DNA of 64,000 nt from JADFJB01 sp964464595 (lineage in GTDB: Bacteria > Zhuqueibacterota > JdFR-76 > DREG01). The position numbers and the translations under genes were made by a program. The notes under the pieces are model-generated. The model was not told where the DNA came from. It saw nothing but the letters and a program-made list of their open reading frames with translations, and searched no databases. The stretch spans positions 1 to 64,000 of the forward strand of contig CAYXGW010000009.1 of assembly GCA_964464595.1 (NCBI GenBank), written 5' to 3'. The stretch's first letter is position 1, and each line of letters opens with the position of its first letter. Of this stretch, positions 52,317 to 60,700 are shown piece after piece.

Positions 52317-53381
52317 CTAATTCACTTTCTGTTTTAAGCCATACACATATGCCAATATCTCTGCAACACTTCGGTAAAGATCCATTGGGATTTGCATACC
52401 TATGTCACACATCTTGTAGATTGTTCTTGCCAAATGGGGATTTTCAATGATGGGAACATCGTGCTCTTTGGCAATCTCTTTAATCTTAAGGGCAATTTTC
52501 CGAGCGCCCTTTGCAATGACTATAGGAGCTTCGGCTTCTTCTGATTTGTATTTCAATGCAACTGCATAGTGAACTGGGTTCGTAATCACAACATCGGCCT
52601 TAGGCACTTCAGTCATCATTCTTTTTCTCGAAGCTTCCCGCTGAATACTGCGAATGCGGGCTTTCATTACTGGATCACCGTCTTGTTCTTTTATTTCTTC
52701 TTTGACTTCTTGCTTGGTCATCCGCAAGGATTTTTCATATTCCCATTTTTGAAATGCATAATCAAATGCCGCTAAAGCCACAATACCAATTGAAGCCCGT
52801 AAAGAGATTTTCAGCATCGTCATCCCTATGAAAACAAATATGTAGGCAACATTTTGATCCATAAGTGGAATAAAGTCTTCCGATGCACTTTTGATAGCAG
52901 TAAGAATTAAAAGACCTACAACAAGTATTTTAACAATGCTCTTAACCAGGTCGGCAACGGATTTAGCAGAGAACAACCGTTTAAACCCTTTTAAGGGACT
53001 GATTTTATTCAGTTCAAATTTAATCGCTTCTCCAGAAATTTTAAATCCTACCTGCATTACGTTGGCTGTTAAACCAAGCACAAGAATACTAAGGAGAATT
53101 GGGCCAACGGTTCTCAAAAGGAAAAAGACACTATTATAGCTATAACTCTGTATGTTTGATGCTGTAATCTCGAACTCTGTGGCATGAATAAATATATCTG
53201 TCATAAAAAAACGGATATTCCCTACGAAGTAATTTGCCGTGAATGAAAGAGCCAACGTACCAGTCAGAAGGACAACAGCCGTATTTATTTCTGTACTTTT
53301 AACAACAGTACCCTTTTTCCGAGCGTCTTCACGCTTTTTCGATGTTGCTCGTTCAGTTTTCTCTGCTGCTGCTTCAGGCAT
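52317..53381 (-). CDS. flhB: FlhB, export gate and substrate-switch protein
   Basis: A 354-residue protein. The basic start has E-K-T-E-R-A-T-S-K-K-R-E-D-A-R. Four membrane helices span about 32-215. The cytoplasmic domain carries the autocleavage site, here N-P-V-H (about residue 268) where most FlhB have N-P-T-H. FlhB self-cleaves after the Asn and then switches export from hook to filament proteins with FliK. The Asn, Pro and His needed for the reaction are kept. The separate FhlB protein in the same operon is a second copy of the C-terminal part. Confidence 0.95.
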   Translation of the reverse strand: MPEAAAEKTERATSKKREDARKKGTVVKSTEINTAVVLLTGTLALSFTANYFVGNIRFFMTDIFIHATEFEITASNIQSYSYNSVFFLLRTVGPILLSILVLGLTANVMQVGFKISGEAIKFELNKISPLKGFKRLFSAKSVADLVKSIVKILVVGLLILTAIKSASEDFIPLMDQNVAYIFVFIGMTMLKISLRASIGIVALAAFDYAFQKWEYEKSLRMTKQEVKEEIKEQDGDPVMKARIRSIQREASRKRMMTEVPKADVVITNPVHYAVALKYKSEEAEAPIVIAKGARKIALKIKEIAKEHDVPIIENPHLARTIYKMCDIGMQIPMDLYRSVAEILAYVYGLKQKVN

Positions 53382-53393
53382 ACACTAACTCGT

Positions 53394-54167
53394 TTAAAAC
53401 GCTTTGATAAAAAACATCCAATTACGATAAGTTTCTTTAAACATTTTTTCGAACAAAAAGACAAATGTTGGAATAGACAATCCAAGGGTTATTAATCCAA
53501 CACTAATCTGAATTGGAAAACCGATAATGAAAATATTTAATTGGGGGATTGTCCTTGCTAGAATTCCCAATCCTGTATTTGTTAGTAAAATAGCAACAAG
53601 GACAGGCGCCGCTACTTTCATTCCGATTACAAAAATTTTTGAACTTATTTGAAGGAGCATCTGTCCGGTAATATCAGGAAATGTTGATCCAATCAATGGC
53701 ATTACTTTGAAGCTTGTAACAATACCTTCTAGCAGGTAGAAGTGGCCATTAATTGAAATAAAAACCAGCATAGCAAAGATATAATTGAGCTGAGCTATCA
53801 ACGATATTCTGCTCTCAGAAAGGGGGTCTAACACACTAACCATTGCAAATCCAATATTAAATCCCGCAATCTCTCCACCCAGTTGAAATCCAGTGAATAG
53901 TAAAACAGGAATAAAGCCAATTAACAATCCAACCAAAAGACTTTGGATTAATAAAATAGCCGTACCCAAAAACGTAACCGATTTAAGCAAACTTTCATCT
54001 ACAGAGATCACAGGAAATACAATTATTGTGATCATAATAGCCAAGGCTAATTTTACCAGTACTGGAGCTCCTTTTTCGCCATAAAAAGGTATGATTAACA
54101 TGATGGCTCCCATCCTGACGAAAATAATAAAGAATTTGAGTATGTCTGCCTGCGTTAATCCAAACAC
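53394..54167 (-). CDS. fliR: FliR, export gate component
   Basis: A 257-residue membrane protein with about six hydrophobic helices. Family patterns include F-F-I-I-F-V-R-M-G-A at the start, G-F-Q-L-G-G-E-I-A-G in the middle, and F-P-I-Q-I-S-V-G-L-I-T-L in the last third. FliR assembles with FliP and FliQ into the export gate core. The start is GTG with AAGGA upstream. It lies 13 bp downstream of fliQ, in the usual fliP-fliQ-fliR-flhB order. Confidence 0.95.
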   Translation of the reverse strand: MFGLTQADILKFFIIFVRMGAIMLIIPFYGEKGAPVLVKLALAIMITIIVFPVISVDESLLKSVTFLGTAILLIQSLLVGLLIGFIPVLLFTGFQLGGEIAGFNIGFAMVSVLDPLSESRISLIAQLNYIFAMLVFISINGHFYLLEGIVTSFKVMPLIGSTFPDITGQMLLQISSKIFVIGMKVAAPVLVAILLTNTGLGILARTIPQLNIFIIGFPIQISVGLITLGLSIPTFVFLFEKMFKETYRNWMFFIKAF

Positions 54168-54180
54168 CGATTTTATTTCC

Positions 54181-54450
54181 TTATTTACTCATCAATTCAA
54201 TCATGTTGAATAATTCATTTGCGAATGTAGTCAATACATTTAGTATCCATGGCAAAAAAATGAACAAAGAGATAAGTACAACTAATATTTTTGGAATAAA
54301 TGTTAATGTCATTTCTTGTATTTGGGTGACTGCTTGAAATACTCCAATACTAACTCCGATGATTAATCCAGAAATAAGCATTGGCGCTGCCACTATAAAT
54401 GCAGTTGATAGTGTATATTTTCCAATTTCAACAACGAATTCTTGAGTCAC
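54181..54450 (-). CDS. fliQ: FliQ, export gate component
   Basis: An 89-residue protein with two membrane helices (about 14-38 and 52-75), the family's normal size. The first helix contains the G-L-I-I-G-V-S-I-G-V-F-Q-A-V-T-Q-I-Q-E pattern, where Q-x-x-T-Q-I-Q-E is the FliQ hallmark. It packs with FliP and FliR in the export gate. The start codon is GTG with GAGGAA upstream. It follows fliP by 7 bp. Confidence 0.95.
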   Translation of the reverse strand: MTQEFVVEIGKYTLSTAFIVAAPMLISGLIIGVSIGVFQAVTQIQEMTLTFIPKILVVLISLFIFLPWILNVLTTFANELFNMIELMSK

Positions 54451-54457
54451 AAATTCC

Positions 54458-55228
54458 TCAAATTACAAAACTCTTAATTACCGAACCGACCAATAAGTAC
54501 CAGCCATCAATTAGAACAAAGAGCATTATTTTAAATGGCAGTGAAATCATTACAGGCGGCAACATCATCATACCCATGGACATTAAAATACTGGCAACTA
54601 CAATGTCTATAACGAGAAAAGGCATATAAATTACAAATCCAATTTGAAAGGCTACCCTGAGCTCACTGATTACAAAAGCCGGAACCAGTAAATGAGTTGG
54701 CAAATCATTTACATTTGATGGTCTATTTATATTCGCTATACTCACAAGAAGACTTACATCCTTTTCTCGCGTATTTTTTAGCATGAATTCTCTTATAGGC
54801 TTGGTTGCACTTGCAGCAGCGTCATCGAAAGAAATTTCTTCGGCTAGGTATGGTTTCACGGAATTTTGGTATACCTGGGTATAGACCGGGTTCATGATGA
54901 ATACAGTCAGGAAGAGGGCCAGTCCAATTAAAACCTGATTAGGAGGCATTTGCTGTAGACCCATTGCTTGGCGAAGAAAGTGGAAAACGACAATGATCCT
55001 GGTAAAAGATGTTGTTAGAATAAGAATAGCCGGTGCTAACGTCAGCACAGTCATTAAAAGCAGAATTTCCAGGGTCACAGCTACATCTTTTGGACTCTTC
55101 GCACCATCGACTGAAATTGATATTTTAGGAATAGGCTGCTGTGCCATTACATCCCCTGTACCTGAAATAAATATTCCGGTAAATAGGATGATTATAATCA
55201 ATAAAGATTTTGGAACATATTTTATCAT
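54458..55228 (-). CDS. fliP: FliP, export gate component
   Basis: A 256-residue membrane protein. A signal-like N-terminal helix (about 8-28) is followed by a membrane region with T-S-F-T-R-I-I-V-V-F-H-F-L-R-Q-A-M-G. The conserved central loop R-E-F-M-L-K-N-T-R-E is present, and the last helices contain G-M-M-M-L-P-P-V-M-I-S-L-P-F. Five FliP subunits form the export pore with FliQ and FliR. It follows fliO by 5 bp. Length and motifs are standard. Confidence 0.96.
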   Translation of the reverse strand: MIKYVPKSLLIIIILFTGIFISGTGDVMAQQPIPKISISVDGAKSPKDVAVTLEILLLMTVLTLAPAILILTTSFTRIIVVFHFLRQAMGLQQMPPNQVLIGLALFLTVFIMNPVYTQVYQNSVKPYLAEEISFDDAAASATKPIREFMLKNTREKDVSLLVSIANINRPSNVNDLPTHLLVPAFVISELRVAFQIGFVIYMPFLVIDIVVASILMSMGMMMLPPVMISLPFKIMLFVLIDGWYLLVGSVIKSFVI

Positions 55229-55233
55229 TGAAT

Positions 55234-55725
55234 CTATTTCTTATTTCCACGAAGTATTTTTTCTAATTGACCTGAAAATGATCTGGCAGTAGAACCACTG
55301 GAATTCCTGAAAGCAGTCTCCCATTCCCTCCGTTGATCTGGGTTATCAATTTGTGTAATAGGGCTGATTTGGGTTTCTGTTAGCCCTAAAACCAAAATAC
55401 GGTCAACCATTTTTACAACACATAAAGATTTTTTAGGAATAAGTGGCGTAATGCTCAGGATTTCAAATGCATTGTTTGAATATTGGGCGGGATTTTTATA
55501 AACAAACCTTTTGAGTAGGTACAAGGTGAAATAAATCAACAGAATGATGAAACCCAAAAGAATAATAGACTGGAAAATAAGTTCTGTTAGGTTTAGTCCG
55601 GTTGCAGGACTTTGCTGCTCCCCTGGAACTTGCCCATGTCCAAACAATATATAATTCATTCCTGCCATCAAAAAGGCAATTACAACCAGAACAATTGTAG
55701 TTTTTTTACGAGTCTTCTTCGTCAT
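55234..55725 (-). CDS. fliO: FliO, export gate assembly factor
   Basis: A 163-residue protein with two hydrophobic segments (about 9-27, then a strong membrane helix at 48-70) and a C-terminal cytoplasmic domain with the FliO pattern F-E-I-L-S-I-T-P-L-I-P-K-K-S-L-C-V-V-K-M and L-V-L-G-L-T-E-T-Q-I. FliO helps FliP form its ring. The ATG overlaps the fliN stop by 4 bp. The first helix might act as a signal anchor. FliO is poorly conserved in general, and the fliN-fliO-fliP position supports the call. Confidence 0.88.
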   Translation of the reverse strand: MTKKTRKKTTIVLVVIAFLMAGMNYILFGHGQVPGEQQSPATGLNLTELIFQSIILLGFIILLIYFTLYLLKRFVYKNPAQYSNNAFEILSITPLIPKKSLCVVKMVDRILVLGLTETQISPITQIDNPDQRREWETAFRNSSGSTARSFSGQLEKILRGNKK

Positions 55726-56147
55726 GATGAAGCTAACTGGGTGAGGTCTTTTATTCGATCTGCTGGGTTAACCAAGTCAACTATTCGCACACCAAATCGA
55801 TCATCGATTACAACAACTTCTCCTTCAGCAATTTTTTTGTTGTTGACCAGAATATCAACCGACTCACCTGCGATTTTATCAAATTCAACGATAGACCCCT
55901 CATCTAAATTAACTATATCCTGAAGCCTCATTTCTTTTCTTGCCAACTCCACGGATATTGGTAATTCAAGGTCGAATAAGAATTCCAGAGTTTTGGAATT
56001 TAATAATGAGTCCTTTTGATCTTCATCTTCACCCATGGGTAATGCGCTTAAATCCTCTTTAAATAATTTCTTTTGCTCAGCATCCTGCTCTTGAACGACA
56101 TCTGTATTTTCCTGCGGACTTTCCATACTAGTGTTTTCTTCTTCCAT
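55722..56147 (-). CDS. fliN: FliN, flagellar switch protein
   Basis: A 141-residue protein with a polar, Glu-rich N-terminal region (1-50), which is probably disordered. The C-terminal SpoA domain (about 55-130) reads F-L-F-D-L-E-L-P-I-S-V-E-L-A-R, then V-D-I-L-V-N-N-K-K-I-A-E-G-E-V-V-V-I-D-D-R-F-G-V-R-I. FliN makes the lower C-ring and helps switch motor rotation. It is 12 bp downstream of fliM. The FliY form with a CheC phosphatase domain is not used here, and CheX is coded separately. Confidence 0.95.
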   Translation of the reverse strand: MEEENTSMESPQENTDVVQEQDAEQKKLFKEDLSALPMGEDEDQKDSLLNSKTLEFLFDLELPISVELARKEMRLQDIVNLDEGSIVEFDKIAGESVDILVNNKKIAEGEVVVIDDRFGVRIVDLVNPADRIKDLTQLASS

Positions 56148-56159
56148 TTGCTTATCCTA

Positions 56160-57113
56160 TTAGTTTTGAGATCTCTGGGTTACTTTAAAAGCAAAGCGAT
56201 TTTTTATAGTACCAGCTTTACCATAAAAGCGAGGTTTTTCCCCAACTATTAGTTCCAGATTATCTGTTGTTTGTTTATTCAAAAGAATTACGTCCCCGTT
56301 TTTCAAATTAATCAAATCCTCTATAGATAATTTCGACTGACCTAATTTTACAGAAATTGGTGTTTTTGAGGTTTCTAAGTTTTTATTAATTAACTCCTTA
56401 CTACGAGGATCACTTACTTCACTATTCTCATTATCAGAGGTTATTTCCGGTACTAAATCATTTATTAAGTAATATGGATAGCTAATCACCAGCATGTTTT
56501 GAGTATCCTCAATGGAAACCTCAAAAGTTGCCGAAACAATAGTTTCCCCGGTTTTTGCAAATTGGATATAATTTGAACTACTATAATAATTTTGTGATCC
56601 AATCGTAAAAGAGGCTACCCGGCTCCAAGCCGCTCGGTTTAATTCCAGAATTTCGTCGACCAGTTGCTTCATGATTATCTGTTCTATTTTTGTCAATTCC
56701 CGTTCTAATTGGTTACCATGACCCGGGCCGCCCATTATTCGATCTACTATATAAAATGCCAGATAAGGATGTATTTCAAGAACAGCTTCCCTATCAAATT
56801 CATTTATCCCAAAAACATAGAAACAAGATTGCCTTTCCATTCCTTCAATAAATTCTGACAAAGACTGCTGACTTAAGGAAACTAACTGAATATTAACATT
56901 TGCCCGAAGTTTGTTATTCAGATGAGAGGCGACTTCCTTTGAAAAATTATCTTGTATATTTTCAATAATTTTTTTTACATTGCGGGTAATGCGGTCTGGC
57001 TGGGTAAAATCAAATGTTCTAATTGACTGCTGATATAAATTTTTTTCTTCAATTTTCTTTTGGATGTCTTGAAAAACTGCATCAAGCTCTTGTTGACTTT
57101 TTATATTTGCCAA
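56160..57113 (-). CDS. fliM: FliM, flagellar switch protein
   Basis: A 317-residue switch protein. The N-terminal segment has the CheY-binding-like E-L-D-A-V-F in place of the usual L-S-Q-x-E-I-D-A-L. The middle domain (about 40-235) includes G-G-P-G-H-G-N. The C-terminal SpoA domain is at about 240-310 (I-S-V-K-L-G-Q-S-K-L, D-V-I-L-L-N-K). It links CheY to the rotor. The start codon is TTG: an in-frame TAA sits directly before it and AAAGGA lies seven bases upstream, so no earlier start is possible. It is the first gene of the sigma-54 operon. Confidence 0.95.
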   Translation of the reverse strand: MANIKSQQELDAVFQDIQKKIEEKNLYQQSIRTFDFTQPDRITRNVKKIIENIQDNFSKEVASHLNNKLRANVNIQLVSLSQQSLSEFIEGMERQSCFYVFGINEFDREAVLEIHPYLAFYIVDRIMGGPGHGNQLERELTKIEQIIMKQLVDEILELNRAAWSRVASFTIGSQNYYSSSNYIQFAKTGETIVSATFEVSIEDTQNMLVISYPYYLINDLVPEITSDNENSEVSDPRSKELINKNLETSKTPISVKLGQSKLSIEDLINLKNGDVILLNKQTTDNLELIVGEKPRFYGKAGTIKNRFAFKVTQRSQN

Positions 57114-57152
57114 TTATTAATCCTTTCGGTTGGTAACTTCTTGAATCCTCTT

Positions 57153-57168
57153 AGCAAGACATATGCCA
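57153..57168 (-). promoter_or_regulatory. Sigma-54 promoter of the fliM operon
   Basis: The minus strand reads TGGCATATGTCTTGCT. Every defined position of the consensus TGGCAYR-N4-TTGCW is met, and GG and GC are 12 bases apart. Transcription would begin about 30 bp upstream of the fliM TTG. Confidence 0.9.
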
Positions 57169-57264
57169 GATTTATTTCAATAAATAAAAAACCCTAACCC
57201 ATTGTTTACTATTGATATATACATATATGGTTTATTCGTACTAAGAAGGTAAAACATGAGAGTA

Positions 57265-57298
57265 GGCAATTCTTACCAAGCAATCGGCAAGTATTACC
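57265..57298. promoter_or_regulatory. Tandem dyad operators upstream of the fliM promoter
   Basis: Two copies of GGCAA-N3-TTACC (57265-57277 and 57286-57298) are exactly 21 bp apart, that is two helical turns. They lie about 100-130 bp upstream of the sigma-54 promoter. Each is a near-perfect dyad. This is the usual arrangement for a bacterial enhancer-binding activator (FlgR/FleQ type), whose gene is not in the window. Confidence 0.62.
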
Positions 57299-57420
57299 CG
57301 AAGAAGGACTTTTTGAGTAGAATAATAAAGATAGTTATCCCCTAAAATATTCTATTCTAACACTAAGAATGATAATGTGATTTTATATTAATTATTTAGT
57401 TTTTCTGCCAATAAGCATAC

Positions 57421-57894
57421 TCAATTTTGTGAGTTAGTCAACATTATATAAATTTTATTCTCTTCTATATCAAAAACCATATTTATTGCAGATTTTTCAT
57501 TGAACACAGATTTCATATCGGTTATTCTACACGAAACAGGAATACCCAACTCATATTTATGATTCTCTTGGGTTATAGAGCGCAAATAACTACCACCAAT
57601 TGTATTGGCAATTTCTGCAATGGAATCTGTTACTATTGAGTCGGCTATTTTATGGCTATCTTCACCTAATAAAGATTCTGCAAGTTCATAGGCAAATTTT
57701 TCACCGATTACAATATAAATCGCGCCTATTCTCGGACTTTTTAACTCGATTGTAGCCAAAAAATCTTTGTTAGAAAATTGTGGAAAAGAATCTATTTTCT
57801 CACATTTTTCGACTTCAGCAAAGGCCATTTCCTCAAATGTTTCAACAACAGCTTCAGATAGAGCATTAACCAATTGGTCTTTATCACTACTCAT
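57421..57894 (-). CDS. cheX: CheX, CheY-P phosphatase
   Basis: A 157-residue CheX/CheC-family protein. It carries the phosphatase signature D-x3-E-x2-N in D-S-I-A-E-I-A-N (about residues 90-97), followed after 21 residues by the expected Pro. The canonical spacing is 22, so the fit is close. CheX removes phosphate from CheY. It directly follows a CheY-like gene. An AAGGAAG site precedes the ATG. No fused switch domain is present, so it is a free-standing phosphatase. Confidence 0.85.
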   Translation of the reverse strand: MSSDKDQLVNALSEAVVETFEEMAFAEVEKCEKIDSFPQFSNKDFLATIELKSPRIGAIYIVIGEKFAYELAESLLGEDSHKIADSIVTDSIAEIANTIGGSYLRSITQENHKYELGIPVSCRITDMKSVFNEKSAINMVFDIEENKIYIMLTNSQN

Positions 57895-57908
57895 TTTTTT
57901 ATGCTTCC

Positions 57909-58289
57909 TTAATTTTGATTTAAATAATCATTAAAAAAGCCGCCAAATTCCGTTAAAGACAATGGCTTTTTAAATACTTTTAGTGCATGATCTGAAAGCA
58001 ATTGTTGTTCACGGGTTGCATTCGTCAGGCTCGAAATTATGATAACCGGGGTATCCGTTAATTTTGGAGAGCTCTTTATTCTTTTAAGAAGCTGTGTTCC
58101 ATCCATCTCTGGCATATTCAGGTCCGTACAAACTAAATCGAACTCTGAACCTTTAAGGATTTCTAAAGCTTGCATACCATTTTCGGCTTCAGTAAAATTA
58201 GAATCCTGAAGACCCACGATTTCTAACGAACGTTTGATCATTTTTCTTGCTACGGTAGAATCATCTACTATCAAAATACGATTCAACAT
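57909..58289 (-). CDS. CheY-like response regulator
   Basis: A receiver of about 126 residues. It has I-L-I-V-D-D-S-T-V-A-R-K-M-I-K at the start, phospho-Asp in L-V-C-T-D-L-N-M-P-E-M-D-G, and the conserved Lys in F-K-K-P-L. It is probably the CheY or a CheY paralog that carries receptor signals to the motor. The frame opens with GTG at 58310, but the ATG at 58289 with GGGA upstream gives the family start. It lies between an HDOD gene and cheX, so its phosphate is probably removed by CheX. Confidence 0.88.
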   Translation of the reverse strand: MLNRILIVDDSTVARKMIKRSLEIVGLQDSNFTEAENGMQALEILKGSEFDLVCTDLNMPEMDGTQLLKRIKSSPKLTDTPVIIISSLTNATREQQLLSDHALKVFKKPLSLTEFGGFFNDYLNQN

Positions 58290-58300
58290 AATCTTTCCCA

Positions 58301-59161
58301 TCAGTACCACCCAAAGTTTCTAATTGTTGATATAAATTCCAAATCTATACTACAAATTAATTCAGCTACAATTTTTTTATCAATATTAAAATATTCCTCT
58401 ATAATCGGATCTATTCGATATTCAAAACTACCAACACCTCCAATCGTATCGGTAAAAGTTGCCAAGAAATTACCAAGATGTACCACAACAACAAGATCTC
58501 TATATTTTTTAGGAGCCAAGCTTGGAGTATGATGAAAACGAATAACACTTTTCAAAGGATCCGGGAACTGCCACGATTCAGCAATTTGTTCTCCTATTAT
58601 TGTATGATCGGTTCCAAGGACGGTTTTTTCAACATCCAAAAAGTCTTTTTTGTTTTCAGGTGCCACAAAATTTTCACTATCTAAATCAACACGATCAAAA
58701 AATTCATCAATGACAATTTTCCCAATATCCTGCAAAAGTGCGGCTGTGTATGCTAAATCGGGCTTTATGTTTAATTGACTTTTTGTTACAAGAATTCTTG
58801 CTGCAATCGCAGATCGTAGACAATCATTCCAAAAGTCCTCTGTCTTCGTGTAGTACCCTTTCATTGAAACGGGAGTAATATCCAGGACTGACTCTCTAAG
58901 TACAATACTGAGAAAGTTTTTTGATCCGAGGAGATTAAGAGCATGCCGTATCGAAATCACTTTTTGTCTCAGACCGATACTTGCTGAATTCACTGTTTGC
59001 AGACATCTGGCCGTTAATGAAACATCAGTTTCTACGATCTTAGCAATTTCATTTATAGAATAATTATCCTTAGATAAAATTTGAATAATCCTATATGTAT
59101 CGGATTTTATGGGAGGTATCTTTTGTACTTTATCAAGTATGCTTGTTAATAATTCACTCAT
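58301..59161 (-). CDS. HDOD domain protein
   Basis: A protein of about 286 residues made chiefly of an HDOD domain: I-P-P-I-K-S-D-T-Y-R-I at the start, T-A-R-C-L-Q-T-V-N-S-A-S-I-G-L-R, and L-L-Q-D-I-G-K where an HD enzyme has H-D. The active His is replaced by Gln, so it is a non-catalytic adaptor. It lies between cheD and the CheY-like gene and may pass receptor or regulator state to another partner. The frame opens at GTG, and the ATG at 59161 is the likely start. Confidence 0.86.
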   Translation of the reverse strand: MSELLTSILDKVQKIPPIKSDTYRIIQILSKDNYSINEIAKIVETDVSLTARCLQTVNSASIGLRQKVISIRHALNLLGSKNFLSIVLRESVLDITPVSMKGYYTKTEDFWNDCLRSAIAARILVTKSQLNIKPDLAYTAALLQDIGKIVIDEFFDRVDLDSENFVAPENKKDFLDVEKTVLGTDHTIIGEQIAESWQFPDPLKSVIRFHHTPSLAPKKYRDLVVVVHLGNFLATFTDTIGGVGSFEYRIDPIIEEYFNIDKKIVAELICSIDLEFISTIRNFGWY

Positions 59162-59634
59162 ATTTCCCACTCACCTCTCTTTGGGGATGAGATAAAAACT
59201 TTGCCTGTGTCTACTTCTACCCATAATGTCCGGCTATAATTTCCTCCCACATCCTCAACAGTTGCACCTAACCTATATTTCCACAACAATTTCCGAATGG
59301 TTAGCACATTTCTTTTACCAATATTAAATATACCCGCCGAATCCATAATACTTGAACCACCAATTAACTTAACCGTAATATCAAACGTGCTTACACCATA
59401 ATTTTTAAGCCCTTCTAATAGGTTGGGTATTGCTTGATCTGCAAAATACCCAGGTATATTATTTCTTCCGCTGTGATTAATTGAAGAATCTGGCAATGCC
59501 ACATGTGCCATCGCAACAACGCTTTTCTTCTTTGATAACATCACAATGCCAACGCATGATCCCAATGCCATTGTCTTAATTGTTTCCTCAGGTTTATTTG
59601 AAATTGCAATCTCACCTATTCCAACTAAAATCAT
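59158..59634 (-). CDS. cheD: CheD, receptor deamidase
   Basis: A 158-residue CheD. The catalytic Cys sits in A-L-G-S-C-V-G-I (near residue 28), followed by the catalytic His in M-A-H-V-A-L-P (near 44). The later K-L-I-G-G-S-S and I-G-K-R-N motifs fit the family. CheD deamidates glutamines of chemoreceptors and works with CheC/CheX and CheY. It is translationally coupled to cheB, which ends 1 bp before it. Length is normal. Confidence 0.94.
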   Translation of the reverse strand: MILVGIGEIAISNKPEETIKTMALGSCVGIVMLSKKKSVVAMAHVALPDSSINHSGRNNIPGYFADQAIPNLLEGLKNYGVSTFDITVKLIGGSSIMDSAGIFNIGKRNVLTIRKLLWKYRLGATVEDVGGNYSRTLWVEVDTGKVFISSPKRGEWEI

Positions 59635-59635
59635 T

Positions 59636-60700
59636 CTAATTGTTACCTCTAAATAAGTACTGATTCACTTTTTTTGGTATTCTGTCCAATGGAACCAATA
59701 CTTCTGCACCTCCCCGAACATATGCTTCTTTTGGCATTCCGAATACAACAGATGTTGCTTCGTCCTGGGCCAATGTTTTTGCCCCGGATTTCTTCATATT
59801 AACCATTGCGTCAGCGCCGTCATGACCCATTCCCGTTAACATTACTCCGATTGCATTTGGACCTGCTACCTGGGCAACTGAATTAAATAACACTTCAACT
59901 GAAGGTGCATGTCCGCAAACTAATTCTCCTTGCCGGCACAAAACTCGATACTTCGAATTGGTTTTAACTAAAGTCATTTGATAACCGCCAGGGGCAATCA
60001 GGACAGTACCAGGAGAGACAAGGTCTCCCGATTCAGCCTCTTTTACACTAACCTTGCATTTTGAATTGATTCGATCGGCAAATAACCTGGTAAATTCTGC
60101 AGGCATATGTTGCACTATCACTGTTCCAGGCATATTTTTTGGAAATGTTTGTATAATTGTCTCAATTGCGTCTGTACCTCCGGTTGAAGCGCCGATTGCG
60201 ATGATTTTACTATGTAATGCAAATCCGGAACATCCTTCAATCGATTGAATTTCTCGTGAACTACAGCCTTCGTTTCGGCGGTTTTTAAAATTTACCTTAG
60301 AGGCTATTTTTATTTTCTCTTGAATAACTTCCATAAGTCCGCTTAAACCACCATCCAGATTTGAGGCCGGTTTTGTCACAAAATCTACTGCTCCTGCAGA
60401 TAATGCATCTAGAGTTATCTGGGAGCTTCTCCTTGTTAAAGAACTAACCATAATTACCGGCATGGGGTATTGAGGCATTAATTTCTTAAGAAACTCTAAT
60501 CCATTCATTTTAGGCATTTCAACATCAAGGGTCAATACATCCGGTTTAAGATTAACGATTTTGTCACGGGCTTCATATGGATCTGCTGCATTTCCAATTA
60601 CTTCAAGTTGCGGATCCAAAGAAAGACCTTTAGTAAGAATTGTCCGTACAAAACTGGAATCATCCACAATCAATACTCGAATCTTTTTCCGTATCATCAC
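59636..60700 (-). CDS. cheB: CheB, receptor methylesterase
   Basis: A 354-residue CheB. The receiver domain (1-125) has Asp59 as phosphoacceptor and Lys near 110. The methylesterase domain (about 165-350) has the catalytic Ser in G-A-S-T-G-G-T, the His in V-Q-H-M-P and the Asp in G-M-G-H-D-G-A-D. It removes methyl groups from receptor glutamates, opposing CheR. The ATG overlaps the cheR stop by 4 bp. All catalytic residues are kept. Confidence 0.95.
   Translation of the reverse strand: MMIRKKIRVLIVDDSSFVRTILTKGLSLDPQLEVIGNAADPYEARDKIVNLKPDVLTLDVEMPKMNGLEFLKKLMPQYPMPVIMVSSLTRRSSQITLDALSAGAVDFVTKPASNLDGGLSGLMEVIQEKIKIASKVNFKNRRNEGCSSREIQSIEGCSGFALHSKIIAIGASTGGTDAIETIIQTFPKNMPGTVIVQHMPAEFTRLFADRINSKCKVSVKEAESGDLVSPGTVLIAPGGYQMTLVKTNSKYRVLCRQGELVCGHAPSVEVLFNSVAQVAGPNAIGVMLTGMGHDGADAMVNMKKSGAKTLAQDEATSVVFGMPKEAYVRGGAEVLVPLDRIPKKVNQYLFRGNN

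Noticed and set aside
57246..57300. A c-di-GMP riboswitch near the fliM operon.
   Set aside because: The conserved GEMM bases are not present and the region is better explained by the operator dyads.
57256..57345. A plus-strand open frame of 29 codons with an AAGAAGG ribosome site.
   Set aside because: It overlaps the tandem dyads upstream of the fliM sigma-54 promoter, and no other plus-strand gene exists in the window. The dyads explain the sequence better. It cannot be excluded without expression data.
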